NCBI RefSeq assembly: GCF_009857135.1
Contig: NZ_CP047318.1
Location: forward strand, 868,001-932,000
From: Streptomyces sp. HM190
Lineage (GTDB): Bacteria; Actinomycetota; Actinomycetes; Streptomycetales; Streptomycetaceae
DNA: 64,000 nt
Reading direction: 5' to 3'
In this document: piece after piece, positions 33,428-42,807 of the stretch
Layout: every line of letters begins with the position of its first letter
Position numbering within the stretch: position 1 is the stretch's first letter
Translations under genes and position numbers: made by a program
Notes under the pieces: model-generated
Seen by the model: the letters and a program-made list of their open reading frames with translations, nothing else
Told to the model about the DNA's origin: nothing
The model's database searches: none

Positions 33428-33736
33428 GACATGTCGCTCGGCACTGTTCGGTGGACGGAAGGGCCCACGCAGGCGTCCGTTGTTCGACCGTACGCCCGCC
33501 CCATGCCCCTCACCACTCGAACGTCCGCCCCGCACACTGCCGGCCGCCGAGCGTCTTCCACTGCTCCCGGTGCCCCCGCCGAACGCCTTCCGTGGCCCCG
33601 GCGCGCGCCCTGCCGAGCGCCCTCCACGGCACCGCAGCACGCCCCACCGGATGCGTCGCACTGCGCCACCGCGACGCGACCGCGGGGTTCGAAAACCCGT
33701 ATCGGCGTGGGGGCGGTGAGGGCTATGATCGCCGCG
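33428..33736. other. Divergent promoter region, MFS / hypothetical
   Basis: About 300 bases holding the MFS upstream region and, at its right edge, a TATGAT -10 box (33724-33729). A 120-codon open frame crossing it was judged non-coding. No clear operator palindrome seen. Confidence 0.4.
33724..33729 (+). promoter_or_regulatory. Putative -10 box of a leaderless transcript
   Basis: TATGAT followed 7 nt later by an ATG (33737), the geometry of leaderless transcription. The -35 is weak. Confidence 0.45.
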
Positions 33737-33793
33737 ATGACGACTCATTCCGTGGACAGAATGGGGGTCCCGTCCGCGCAAGGTGAGTGCTGA
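33737..33793 (+). CDS. 18-codon putative leader peptide
   Basis: Reads MTTHSVDRMGVPSAQGEC and stops in TGA, which overlaps the ATG of the next gene by one base (TGATG), a typical translational-coupling junction. Preceded at leaderless distance by TATGAT. No run of one amino acid suggests classical attenuation. It may be a coupling leader for the downstream gene; evidence is positional only. Confidence 0.4.
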   Translation: MTTHSVDRMGVPSAQGEC

Positions 33794-35226
33794 TGCTCAC
33801 TCATGTCGTGAACGGGGATTCCCGACTCGCCCTCTGGTCGCGCGTGCGCAGGTTCGCCGTGCCGCCGTCGATGATCGAGACCGCCACCGCCCGCCGTGAG
33901 GCCGGCGACTGGGCGGGCGCCTGCGCCGCCGCCAACATCGACCTCGACCTCCACCCGCGTACCGTCGCCCGGTGCCACGGCCAGGACGTCGCCGCCCGAC
34001 TACGGGCCGACCTGCGGCGTCTCGCTCCGGACCTGCTGCGCTGGCACCTGCCGAGGATCGCCCCCGACGGGCTGCTGCGGCCGGGGCTGACGATCACGCT
34101 GGCCCGGTACGGCGCCGAGGGGCGCGCGGGCCCGTACCCGGTGCACCTCGTGGTGCGGACCCCGCCCGCCTGGGCGGACGCCGGACAGCGGATCGGTCTC
34201 GCGCTGTGGGACGGATCCGCCGGATCCCGCTCGGCGCCCGACGCGCGCCGCCACCCGCACCCCCGGCCCAGCAGCCGCTACCGGCTCGATCTGCACCGGC
34301 ATCTGTGGGACGCCCGCAGCGCCCCCGAGCTGCGGGCGCGGTCCGGCGCCGACCAGCCGTCCACGGACGGCCCCGTCGTATCGGGCTGGCGGGCATCGGA
34401 GGTCGTGCCGCCCGGGTACGGCTGTGCCGTGGGCCGGTGGGCGGACGAGGCGCGGATGCTGCTGGCGGCCGAGGGCCGGTCCGGCGGGCCCGTCCTCGTA
34501 CGCCTCGGGGCGCGGCGCCGGCTGCTGCTGCACCTCGACGACGGCCCGGACGGCGCCGGATCGCCGGTCCCGCGGATCGAGGTGGCCTCTGACGGTGACG
34601 GGACCGCCCCTCGCCTGCCTGTGCTGCCCGATGCGGCGACCTGGGTTCCGCCCGATCTGGAGTTGCTGCATTGCGGGGCGATCCATCCGGACCGGCTGCA
34701 TCCGCTGGTCGCCGGGGCGCTGGTGCCCGGCCATGCGGCCGCCGGGCAGCCCCGGGCCGCGGACCCCGCCGAGGAGCCGCGAATCGTGGAGTGCCGGGGG
34801 GAGCGGCACCGGATCGGGCTGGTCGACGGGGTACTGGCGCCCCTGGACCACGGTCCGGACGAGATCCGGCGGGAGGAACTGCTCGTCGCGCTGACCGGCA
34901 CTCCCCTGCCCTGCCTCAAGGCGATCGACCAGGCACACCGCCGCCCGGACGACCTGTCCGGCGTGCGGGAACGGCTGGACCACGGGGACACCGCCGGGGC
35001 GCTGGCCGTCGTCGAGGGGCTGCTCGGCCCCGGGGCGGTGCTGCACGACGGCCCCCTGCGGGACGAACTCGAGGCGGCCGCGCGGCGGCGGATCACCTAC
35101 GGGTTGTACCGGGCGGGGCTGACGGGGCCCGGCCCGGACCACGTCCGTCCGGACCGCCGGCGGGGGCCGCGCCGCGAGGGCGACGGCCTGTGCCTGTGCG
35201 GAGGCGGCGTGCGCGCCGCGTCCGGC
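33793..35226 (+). CDS. Streptomyces-type hypothetical protein, 3' end unresolved
   Basis: Starts at ATG 33793 with AAGGTGAG about 6 nt upstream; a GTG at 33787 is possible. About 478 residues are protein-like up to the pyc stop: LALWSRVRRFAVPPSMIETATARREAG-type helices, RRITYGLYRAGL near the end, ECRGERHRIGLVDGV, and LTGTPLPCLKAIDQAHRRPD. No domain recognised. No stop occurs in this frame before pyruvate carboxylase ends; the open frame continues antisense to pyc to 38607. Either the stop was lost or a frameshift lies near 35140-35220. The end given is where the neighbour begins, not a true stop. Confidence 0.55.
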
Positions 35227-38200
35227 TCAGCGGATCTCGACGAGGAGGTCTCCGCCCTCCACCTGCTGGATCCGGTTGATGGCGAGCCGCGCCACCCGTC
35301 CGGCCTTCGAGGCGGTGATCGCGGCCTCCATCTTCATGGCCTCGATGGTGGCGATCGTGGCGCCCGACTCCACCTCGTCGCCCTCGGCGACCGCGAGGGT
35401 CACCACTCCGGCGAACGGGGCGGCGACATGGCCGGGGTCGGAGCGGTCGGCCTTCTCGGTGGCGGGGATGTCGGAGGAGGCGGCGACGTCGCGGACCTGG
35501 ATGGGCCGCAGCTGGCCGTTGAGGGTGGCCATCACGGTGCGCATACCGCGCTCGTCGGCCTCGCCCACGGCCTCCAGACCGATCAGAAGCCGCACACCGG
35601 GTTCCAGGTCGACGGCGTACTCCTTGCCGGGGCCGAGCCCGTAGAAGAAGTCCTTGCTGTCGAGGACGCTGGTGTCGCCGTACGTCTGCCGGTGCGCCTC
35701 GAACTCGCGGGTCGGGGCGGGGAACAGCAGCCGGTTGAGAGTGGCGCGCCGGTCCTTCTCCAGGCCGTCGCGGTCCTCGGCGGTCAGCTCCCGTACGGGC
35801 TTGGCCTCGCCGCGGCCCTGGAGGGCCTTGGTGCGGAACGGCTCGGGCCAGCCGCCGGGCGGGGTGCCGAGTTCACCGCGGAGGAAGCCGATGACGGAGT
35901 CGGGGATGTCGAACCGGTCGGGGGTCGCCTCGAAGTCGGCCGGTGCCACCCCGGCACCCACCAGGTGCAGGGCGAGGTCGCCGACGACCTTCGACGAGGG
36001 GGTGACCTTCACGAGGTGGCCGAGGATGCGGTCGGCGGCGGTGTACATCGCCTCGATGTCCTCGAAGCGGTCGCCGAGGCCGAGGGCCACCGCCTGGGTG
36101 CGCAGGTTGGAGAGCTGGCCGCCGGGGATCTCGTGGTCGTAGACGCGTCCGGTCGGGGAGGCGAGGCCCGCCTCGAACGGGGCGTAGATCTTGCGGACGC
36201 TCTCCCAGTAGGGCTCCAGGTCGCCGACGGCCCGCAGGTCGAGGCCGGTGGGCCGGTCGGAGTGGTCGGTGGCGGCGACGATCGCCGACAGGGAGGGCTG
36301 CGAGGTCGTCCCCGCCATGGAGGCCACGGCCCCGTCGACGGCGTCGGCGCCGGCCTGGATCGCGGCGAGGTAGGTGGCGAGCTGCCCGCCCGCGGTGTCG
36401 TGGGTGTGGATGTGGACCGGCAGGTCGAACTCGCGGCGCAGCGCGGACACCAGCTTGGTGGCGGCCGGGGCGCGCAGCAGGCCCGCCATGTCCTTGACGG
36501 CGAGGACGTGGGCGCCGGCCTCGACGATCTGCTCGGCGAGCCGCAGGTAGTAGTCGAGGGTGTAGAGCTCCTCCGCCGGGTCGGACAGGTCGGAGGTGTA
36601 GCAGAGGGCGACCTCGGCGACGGCGGTGCCGGTGGCCCGTACCGCGTCGATGGCGGGCCGCATCTGGCTGACGTCGTTGAGCGCGTCGAAGATGCGGAAG
36701 ATGTCGATTCCGGTGTTCGCGGCCTCCTCCACGAAGGCGTCGGTCACTTCCGTCGGGTACGGGGTGTAGCCGACGGTGTTCCGGCCGCGCAGCAGCATCT
36801 GGAGACAGATGTTCGGCACGGCCTCGCGGAAGGCGGCCAGCCGCTCCCAGGGGTCCTCGGCGAGGAACCTGAGGGCGACGTCATAGGTGGCGCCGCCCCA
36901 GCACTCCAGGGACAGCAGCTGCGGCAGGGTCCGCGCCACGGTGGGCGCGACGGCGAGCATGTCCTTGGTGCGGACGCGGGTCGCGAGCAGCGACTGGTGG
37001 GCGTCGCGGAACGTGGTGTCGGTGACGCCGATCGTCGGCGACCGGCGCAGCCAGCTCGCGAAGCCCTCCGGTCCCAGCTCGACGAGCTTCTGCTTCGAGC
37101 CGGCGGGCGGCTGCGTGGCGGGTACGGCGGGGATCTTGTCCGCCGGGTCGATGAGCGCGGGCCGCTCGCCGTGCGGCTTGTTGACGGTCACGTCGGCCAG
37201 GTACGTGAGGAGCTTCGTGCCGCGGTCGGCCGAGTGGCGGGAGGTGAGCAGGTGCGGGCGCTGCTCGATGAACGACGTGGTGACCCGGCCCGCCTGGAAG
37301 TCCGGGTCGTCGAGGACGGCCTGGAGGAAGGGGATGTTCGTGGCGACGCCGCGGATGCGGAACTCGGCGACGGCGCGCCGGGCCCGGTTGACCGCAGTGG
37401 TGAAGTCCCGGCCCCGGCAGGTGAGTTTGACCAGCATGGAGTCGAAGTGCGCGCTGATCTCGGTACCGGCGTGGGTCGTTCCGCCGTCGAGGCGGATGCC
37501 GGAGCCGCCGGGCGAGCGGTAGGCGCTGATGCGGCCGGTGTCCGGGCGGAAGCCGTTCGCCGGGTCCTCGGTGGTGATACGGCACTGCAGGGCGGCACCG
37601 CGCAGGGTCACCGTCGCCTGGGAGAGGCCGAGGTCGGCGAGGGTGGCCCCGGCGGCGATCCGCAGCTGCGACTGGACGAGGTCGACGTCGGTGACCTCCT
37701 CGGTCACCGTGTGCTCGACCTGGATCCGGGGGTTCATCTCGATGAAGACGTGGTTGCCGTCGCGGTCGAGGAGGAACTCGACGGTGCCCGCGTTGCGGTA
37801 GCCGATCTCCCGGGCGAACCGTACGGCGTCGGCGCAGATCCGCTCCCGCAGCTCCGGGTCGAGGTTAGGGGCGGGCGCCAGCTCGATGACCTTCTGGTGG
37901 CGGCGCTGCACCGAACAGTCGCGCTCGAACAGGTGGATGACGTCGCCCTGGCCGTCGGCGAGGATCTGCACCTCGATGTGGCGGGGCTCGACGACGGCCT
38001 TCTCCAGGAAGACGGTGGGGTCGCCGAACGCGGACGCGGCCTCGCGGGACGCCGCCTCGATGGCTTCGCGCAGCGCCGCGGGTTCCTCGACGCGGCGCAT
38101 GCCGCGCCCGCCGCCGCCGGCGACCGCCTTCACGAACACCGGGAAGCCGATCTCGTCGGCGGCGCGCACCAGTTCGTCGACATCGGTGGAGGGCGCCGAG

Positions 38201-38601
38201 GACCCGAGCACCGGTACGCCGGCCGCGCGGGCGGCGGCGACGGCGCGGGCCTTGTTGCCCGTCAGCTCCAGGATGTGGGCGCTCGGTCCGACGAACGTGA
38301 TGCCCGCGTCCTCGCAGGCCCGCGCCAGTTCCGGGTTCTCGGACAGGAAGCCGTACCCGGGGTAGACGGCGTCGGCGCCGGCCTGGCGGGCGGCGCGCAT
38401 GATCTCGTCGACGGAGAGGTACGCCCGTACGGGATGGCCCGGCTCACCGATCTCGTAGGCCTCGTCGGCCTTGAGTCGGTGCAGCGAGTTGCGGTCCTCG
38501 TGGGGGAAGACGGCGACCGTCCGCGCGCCCACTTCGTACCCGGCGCGGAACGCGCGGATCGCGATCTCGCCACGGTTGGCGACCAGTACCTTGCGGAGCA
38601 T
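35227..38601 (-). CDS. pyc: Pyruvate carboxylase
   Basis: 1124 residues, the standard single-chain length, from ATG at 38601. Carboxylates pyruvate to oxaloacetate, replenishing the TCA cycle. Domains: biotin carboxylase about 1-450 (KAVAGGGGRGM ATP loop, ERDCSVQRRHQKVIE, EMNPRIQVEHTVTEE); carboxyltransferase about 530-1000 (DTTFRDAHQSLLATR, the metal site HIHTHDTAGG); biotinyl domain at the end with EAMKMEA, biotin on Lys1090. No signal peptide; cytoplasmic. The long antisense open frame over it is background. Confidence 0.97.
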   Translation of the reverse strand: MLRKVLVANRGEIAIRAFRAGYEVGARTVAVFPHEDRNSLHRLKADEAYEIGEPGHPVRAYLSVDEIMRAARQAGADAVYPGYGFLSENPELARACEDAGITFVGPSAHILELTGNKARAVAAARAAGVPVLGSSAPSTDVDELVRAADEIGFPVFVKAVAGGGGRGMRRVEEPAALREAIEAASREAASAFGDPTVFLEKAVVEPRHIEVQILADGQGDVIHLFERDCSVQRRHQKVIELAPAPNLDPELRERICADAVRFAREIGYRNAGTVEFLLDRDGNHVFIEMNPRIQVEHTVTEEVTDVDLVQSQLRIAAGATLADLGLSQATVTLRGAALQCRITTEDPANGFRPDTGRISAYRSPGGSGIRLDGGTTHAGTEISAHFDSMLVKLTCRGRDFTTAVNRARRAVAEFRIRGVATNIPFLQAVLDDPDFQAGRVTTSFIEQRPHLLTSRHSADRGTKLLTYLADVTVNKPHGERPALIDPADKIPAVPATQPPAGSKQKLVELGPEGFASWLRRSPTIGVTDTTFRDAHQSLLATRVRTKDMLAVAPTVARTLPQLLSLECWGGATYDVALRFLAEDPWERLAAFREAVPNICLQMLLRGRNTVGYTPYPTEVTDAFVEEAANTGIDIFRIFDALNDVSQMRPAIDAVRATGTAVAEVALCYTSDLSDPAEELYTLDYYLRLAEQIVEAGAHVLAVKDMAGLLRAPAATKLVSALRREFDLPVHIHTHDTAGGQLATYLAAIQAGADAVDGAVASMAGTTSQPSLSAIVAATDHSDRPTGLDLRAVGDLEPYWESVRKIYAPFEAGLASPTGRVYDHEIPGGQLSNLRTQAVALGLGDRFEDIEAMYTAADRILGHLVKVTPSSKVVGDLALHLVGAGVAPADFEATPDRFDIPDSVIGFLRGELGTPPGGWPEPFRTKALQGRGEAKPVRELTAEDRDGLEKDRRATLNRLLFPAPTREFEAHRQTYGDTSVLDSKDFFYGLGPGKEYAVDLEPGVRLLIGLEAVGEADERGMRTVMATLNGQLRPIQVRDVAASSDIPATEKADRSDPGHVAAPFAGVVTLAVAEGDEVESGATIATIEAMKMEAAITASKAGRVARLAINRIQQVEGGDLLVEIR

Positions 38602-39139
38602 CCCTGATCCCTTCGGCCTGCGATGAGGAACACCATGGTCGCGGCAATGTAGCCCACGTGCCATGAGAGTCGTGTCACTGAGTGCCAGTATTTTTCGGAC
38701 TGATGATGATGAAGGGTTCATATCCTCGGCGATGGATGCACCCGAACCCTGTCCCACAGTGCCACCCGGCATCGGGGGGGTGGCTGGTTTCGTATGTCCG
38801 ACATGACGCTCTCCCCGTCTGGGCGTTCGCGTCGGCCCACGCGGCGGCCCGGCACGTCCTCGGGGTCCGCGTCGACGCGCCGGCGCCGCCGCGTTCCCGA
38901 TCCGGCCGAGGACCGGCTCGCTGACGTACCGGGTGACGGGGACGGCTCCCGGCGGGCGCGGCCGGGTGCGCGTCGAGCCGTTCACCGACCTGACGGGCAC
39001 CGTACTTCGGATCGGGCCTGTCGGTTCGGGCACGACAGTGATACGGAAGTGATGGAAACCGCGTACATGACGCCCGGCTGAGCTAGCCTCAACATCCAAA
39101 AGCGAACTGACGTACGCGGAAAGCGACTTCGGGAGTGTT
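38602..39139. other. Divergent intergenic region, pyc / Ser-Thr kinase
   Basis: 538 bases. Left part near 38650-38720 is AT-richer (CAGTATTTTT) and likely holds the pyc promoter. Short open frames at 38682-38924 and 38794-39081 have Arg/Pro-rich, unconvincing products. A TAGCCT box near 39083 may belong to the kinase promoter. No strong palindrome found. Confidence 0.4.
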
Positions 39140-40960
39140 GTGTCAGACCAGCGGCCGGTGCCACCGCGCTCGACGGCAGACGAGGCTCCGGCGCTGCGGA
39201 GGACGGGCGCCCTTCCCCTGCGCCCCGGCGACCCGGGCCGTATCGGCCCGTACGTGTCGCTGGGACTGCTCGGCAGCGGGGGTATGGGGCGCGTCTATCT
39301 GGGGCGCCCCTCGGACGGCGGGTCCGGGTTCGTCGCCGTCAAGGTGATCAGGCCCGAGTACGCGGAGGACGTCCGGTTCCGGCGCCGCTTCGAGCGCGAG
39401 GCGGCCGTCCACGGCCGGGTCCGCACCGCGCACCTGCCGAGACTGTGCGGCACCGGGTTCGAGGACGAACTGCTGTGGATGGCCACCGAGTACCTGCCCG
39501 GCGTCGATCTGGCGGACGCCGTGCACGAGGAGGGCCCGCTGCCGACCGCCGCTGTCTGGCGACTCGTGGCGGAGCTGGGGCAGGCGCTCACCGACCTGTC
39601 GGACGCGGGCATCGTGCACCGGGACCTGAAGCCCTCCAACGTCCTGATCTCCGCCCGGCGCGCCCACGTCATCGACTTCGGTATCGCGAAGGCCGCCGAC
39701 GCGAGCGCGATCACCGGGACGGGCGACCGGGTGGGCACTCCGGCGTACATGTCTCCGGAGTACCTGCGCACCGGTGAGTGCGGCACGCCCTCGGACGTGT
39801 TCTCCCTGGCCTGCGCCCTGGTCTACGCGGCGACGGGCAGCGCCCCGTTCGGCGACGGCACCGGGGTCGACGTGATGCACCGGGTCGCCTTCGAGGAGCC
39901 CAACGCGAAGGTGATCCGGGAGCTCGCCGAGTCCGACGAGGCACTCGCCACGCTGCTGTGGTCCTGCCTCGCCAAGGAGCCGGGCCGCCGGCCCACGCCG
40001 CAGGACCTGGTGCGGAAGGCGGGGCCCCGCGCCGGCCCCTCCGGCACCTCCGACTGGCCCGAGCCGTTGGGCGGCATGGTGCTCGTGCGGCAGCAGGCGT
40101 ACGAGGAGCTGTGCCGGCTGCCCCTCGTGCAGGCCCCCGTCTTCCCGGCCGCCGACGAGGCGGCGGAGCGGGCACCGGCGCCCGCCGCCGGTGATGTGCG
40201 GCCCGCCGCGGCCGACTCCGCCGGTTCCTCGCAGGAGGCTCCGGGCGCTTCCGCGGGCGGCCGGGCGGCGTTAGACCCGGCGGTGCCCACCCGGACGCGC
40301 CGGAAGCGGGTGCTGGCGGTCGGCGGCGCGGGCGTCGCGCTCTGCGCGGTGGCCGCGGGCGTCTTCGTCCTCACCCGCCCGGACGCGTCCCCGTCCGCCA
40401 CACCGGAGACGGGCATCTGGTCGACCGGGAAGAGCGCGCCCGACGACGCGGTCTCCCCGTCGGCGTCCGGTAAGTCCCAGCGCGCGCCCGACCCGGACGG
40501 CGGGGGCTCGTCGCTCTCGAAGGTGTCCGGAAAGGGCAAGGACGACGGCAAGGGCAGTGCGGCCGTCGACGGGACGTCGGCACGGCCCGACGCCTCCGCG
40601 TCCGCCGACGACGACCGAGGCGCAGGCACCGGGACGGACACCCCGGTCGATGACGGCTCCGACGCCCCGGACGACCCCGAACCGACCCCGAGCGACCCGC
40701 CCGCCGACTCCGGTGACCCGGCCTGGCTCACGGACTGCGGCTACTACGCGGGCAACGGCCGCACCCGTGTCGGCGACAGCGGCAAGCGGGTGCTGCAGGC
40801 GGAGTGCATCCTGAGCAGGCGCGGGTACGGCGTCAGCGTGGACGGCGAGTTCGACAGCGGGACGGAGGCCGCCGTCGAGGCGTTCCAGAACACGGTGGGG
40901 CTGGAGGCGAACGGTGTCGTCAACCGCGACACGTGGGCCGCGCTGCGCAGCCCGGAGTGA
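39140..40960 (+). CDS. Ser/Thr protein kinase with extracellular peptidoglycan-binding domain
   Basis: 606 residues from GTG at 39140 (GGGAG 4 nt upstream). Hanks-type kinase about 30-290: P-loop LGSGGMGRVYLG, Lys in VAVKVI, catalytic HRDLKPSN, DFGIAK, then GTPAYMSPE in the activation loop. A basic RTRRKR stop precedes one TM helix (VLAVGGAGVALCAVAAGVFVL), then a Ser/Asp-rich stalk and a C-terminal PG_binding_1 domain (VLQAECILSRRGYGVSVDGEFDS, AVEAFQNTVGLEANG). No PASTA repeats. Codon 378 is TTA (40271-40273), so translation may depend on the bldA tRNA. Probably senses wall state and signals inside. Confidence 0.92.
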   Translation: MSDQRPVPPRSTADEAPALRRTGALPLRPGDPGRIGPYVSLGLLGSGGMGRVYLGRPSDGGSGFVAVKVIRPEYAEDVRFRRRFEREAAVHGRVRTAHLPRLCGTGFEDELLWMATEYLPGVDLADAVHEEGPLPTAAVWRLVAELGQALTDLSDAGIVHRDLKPSNVLISARRAHVIDFGIAKAADASAITGTGDRVGTPAYMSPEYLRTGECGTPSDVFSLACALVYAATGSAPFGDGTGVDVMHRVAFEEPNAKVIRELAESDEALATLLWSCLAKEPGRRPTPQDLVRKAGPRAGPSGTSDWPEPLGGMVLVRQQAYEELCRLPLVQAPVFPAADEAAERAPAPAAGDVRPAAADSAGSSQEAPGASAGGRAALDPAVPTRTRRKRVLAVGGAGVALCAVAAGVFVLTRPDASPSATPETGIWSTGKSAPDDAVSPSASGKSQRAPDPDGGGSSLSKVSGKGKDDGKGSAAVDGTSARPDASASADDDRGAGTGTDTPVDDGSDAPDDPEPTPSDPPADSGDPAWLTDCGYYAGNGRTRVGDSGKRVLQAECILSRRGYGVSVDGEFDSGTEAAVEAFQNTVGLEANGVVNRDTWAALRSPE

Positions 40961-40980
40961 CGGTCCCGCACGCCCCACCC

Positions 40981-41017
40981 GCCCGTCGGTCCCGACCGCC
41001 CCACCCGACCGACGGGC
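40981..41017. terminator. Hairpin terminator, kinase / osmoprotectant operon
   Basis: GCCCGTCGGTC (40981-40991) pairs with GACCGACGGGC (41007-41017) around a 15-nt loop, between two convergent genes. Confidence 0.8.
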
Positions 41018-41068
41018 CCGCACGCCGGCCCGGTGGGACCCCGCACCCCGAGCGGGGGTACCGGGCGG

Positions 41069-41998
41069 TCAGCCGGTGAGGCCGGCCTTCTGCAGCCACT
41101 CCTCGGCGACGGCGCTCGCGTCCTCCTTGTCCCTGACGAGTTTCCTCATCATCTCCAGCAGGTCCTCGGTGGTCAGCTGCGCGGAGACCGCGTTGAGCGC
41201 CTTCCTGGCCCTGGCGTCGACGGCCTTCTTGTGGACGAGCGGCGTCACGTTCTGTGAGGAGAAGAGGTTCTTGGGGTCCTCCAGGACGACCAGGTCGTCC
41301 TCGACGATGGCGGGGTCGGTGGTGTACAGGTTCGCGGCCTGCACCTTGTCGTCCTTGAGCAGCTTCACGAGGGTGGTCTGGGCGCCCGCGTCGAGCGGCT
41401 GGAACGTGCCGAACTCCACGCCGTAGACCTTCTTCAGGCCGACCCCGCCCTGGGTGCGGGTCTTGAACTCCGAACCGGCCCCGAGGGTCATCCCGCCCGC
41501 GACGGGCTTGAGGTCGGCGAGCGTCTTCAGGTCGTACTTCTCCGCCGTCCTCGCGGTCACCGTGACCGAGTCCTTGTCCTCGGCCGCGGCGGAGTCGAGT
41601 ATCTCCACCGACTTCGGGAGTTTGGCCTTGAGTTCGGCGTTGATCTCCTCGGTGCCGGTCGCGGTGCTGTTCTTGTCGACGGCCACCGACAGCAGGGCGC
41701 CGTTGTACTCCGGGAAGACGTCGATGCCGCCCTTGACCACCTGGTCGTAGTAGACCTCGCGGGCCCCGATGTCGAACTTGCGGGTCACCTTGAGGTCCTT
41801 GTCCTCCAGGGCCTGCGCGTAGATCTCGGCGAGCAGCTGGTTCTCGGGGAAGTTCGCCGAGCCGACGACCAGGGCGGAGCCGCCGCCCCCGCTGTCGCCC
41901 GTCAGCGGATTGTCGTCGCTGCCGCCCCCGCCGCCGCAGGCCGTCAGGGACAGGGCGGTGATCAGGCCGAAGGCGACGCCTCGGTACATGCCTCGCAT
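41069..41998 (-). CDS. Osmoprotectant ABC transporter substrate-binding lipoprotein
   Basis: 309 residues from ATG at 41998 (GAAAGGAA about 7 nt upstream). Lipoprotein signal: hydrophobic FGLITALSLTACGGG, lipobox LTAC. The OpuAC/glycine-betaine-binding domain opens VVGSANFPENQLLAEIYAQAL and includes the ARE-VYY segment and MTLGAGSEFKTRTQGGVGLK, as in OpuBC/OpuCC/ProX-like proteins for betaine, choline or carnitine. Last gene of the ATPase-permease-permease-binding protein operon, separated from the second permease by about 120 bp carrying a tandem repeat. Confidence 0.92.
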   Translation of the reverse strand: MRGMYRGVAFGLITALSLTACGGGGGSDDNPLTGDSGGGGSALVVGSANFPENQLLAEIYAQALEDKDLKVTRKFDIGAREVYYDQVVKGGIDVFPEYNGALLSVAVDKNSTATGTEEINAELKAKLPKSVEILDSAAAEDKDSVTVTARTAEKYDLKTLADLKPVAGGMTLGAGSEFKTRTQGGVGLKKVYGVEFGTFQPLDAGAQTTLVKLLKDDKVQAANLYTTDPAIVEDDLVVLEDPKNLFSSQNVTPLVHKKAVDARARKALNAVSAQLTTEDLLEMMRKLVRDKEDASAVAEEWLQKAGLTG

Positions 41999-42045
41999 GG
42001 TTGTTTCCTTTCTCATGGCCCGAAGGGCGCGGAGGAACGGAGGAG

Positions 42046-42120
42046 TTCAGGACGACGCCGGGTCCGGGCGACCGGCAGCGTTAGGGACGACGCCGGGGTC
42101 CGGGAGACCGGCGGGGTTCA
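42046..42120. repeat. Two imperfect tandem copies of a ~37-bp unit
   Basis: GACGACGCCGGGTCCGGGCG... near 42050 and GACGACGCCGGGGTCCGGGA... near 42087 repeat with a few changes, each followed by ACCGGC and TTAGGG/TTCAGG. They lie in the gap between the second permease and the binding protein of the transporter operon. Confidence 0.5.
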
Positions 42121-42807
42121 GGATTTCGGCGCCGAGACCCTGAGCCCCGGTGAGACGACTGCCCGCCCGAGCGCGGTGAACGCGGCCTGCACGACGAGCG
42201 CGAGGGCGACCACGACCGCGGAGCCCCCGATGACCAGCTCGTAGTCGTTGCGGGCGAGCCCGTCGACGATGAAGCGGCCGAGGCCGCCGAGGCCCGGATA
42301 GGCGGCGACGGTCGCGGTGGCCACGACCTGGATCGCGGCCACCCGCAGGCCCAGCAGGATCAGCGGCAGCGCCATCGGCACCTCCACCCTCGCCAGGACC
42401 TCCCACTCGGTCATGCCGACGCCGCGTGCGGCGTCCCGGGTGGCGGGGTCCACGCCCCGGACGCCCTCGAAGGTGTTGATGAGGATCGGCGGCACCGCGA
42501 GCGCGACCAGGGCGAGGAGCACCGGAACGGTGCTGAGCCCGGCGAGCGTCACGACGAGGACGACGAGACCGAAGGTGGGGATCGCACGGGCGAGGTTCGC
42601 GACGCTCGCCACGGCGAACGCCCCGCGCCCGGTGTGCCCGACGAGCAGCCCGGCCGACAGTCCGATCAGAGCGGCGCACAGCAGCGACAGACCGCTGTAG
42701 GTGAGGTGTTCCAGGAGTCGCGCGGGGATGCCCTCGTCGCCGTGCCACTGCGCGGGCGAGGTCAGCCAGTCCGCCACGAGCCGGATCTGGTTGAGGAAGT
42801 CGTTCAC
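42118..42807 (-). CDS. Osmoprotectant ABC transporter permease (second)
   Basis: 229 residues from GTG at 42807, overlapping the stop of the first permease (GTGA). BPD_transp_1 fold, about six helices; EAA-like loop EVLARVEVPMALPLILLGLRVA then AYPGLGGLGRFIVDGLARND. OpuCD/ProW type. It ends SAPKS. The longer open frame in other registers is background. Confidence 0.92.
   Translation of the reverse strand: MNDFLNQIRLVADWLTSPAQWHGDEGIPARLLEHLTYSGLSLLCAALIGLSAGLLVGHTGRGAFAVASVANLARAIPTFGLVVLVVTLAGLSTVPVLLALVALAVPPILINTFEGVRGVDPATRDAARGVGMTEWEVLARVEVPMALPLILLGLRVAAIQVVATATVAAYPGLGGLGRFIVDGLARNDYELVIGGSAVVVALALVVQAAFTALGRAVVSPGLRVSAPKS

Noticed and set aside
33796..38607. Single 1606-codon plus-strand protein across pyc
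   Set aside because: Beyond about 35226 it is antisense to pyruvate carboxylase; the product turns Gly/Arg/Glu-rich as expected for GC-rich antisense frames.
38682..39081. Short ORFs between pyc and the kinase
   Set aside because: Arg/Pro-rich, no start signals, no match to any family I know.
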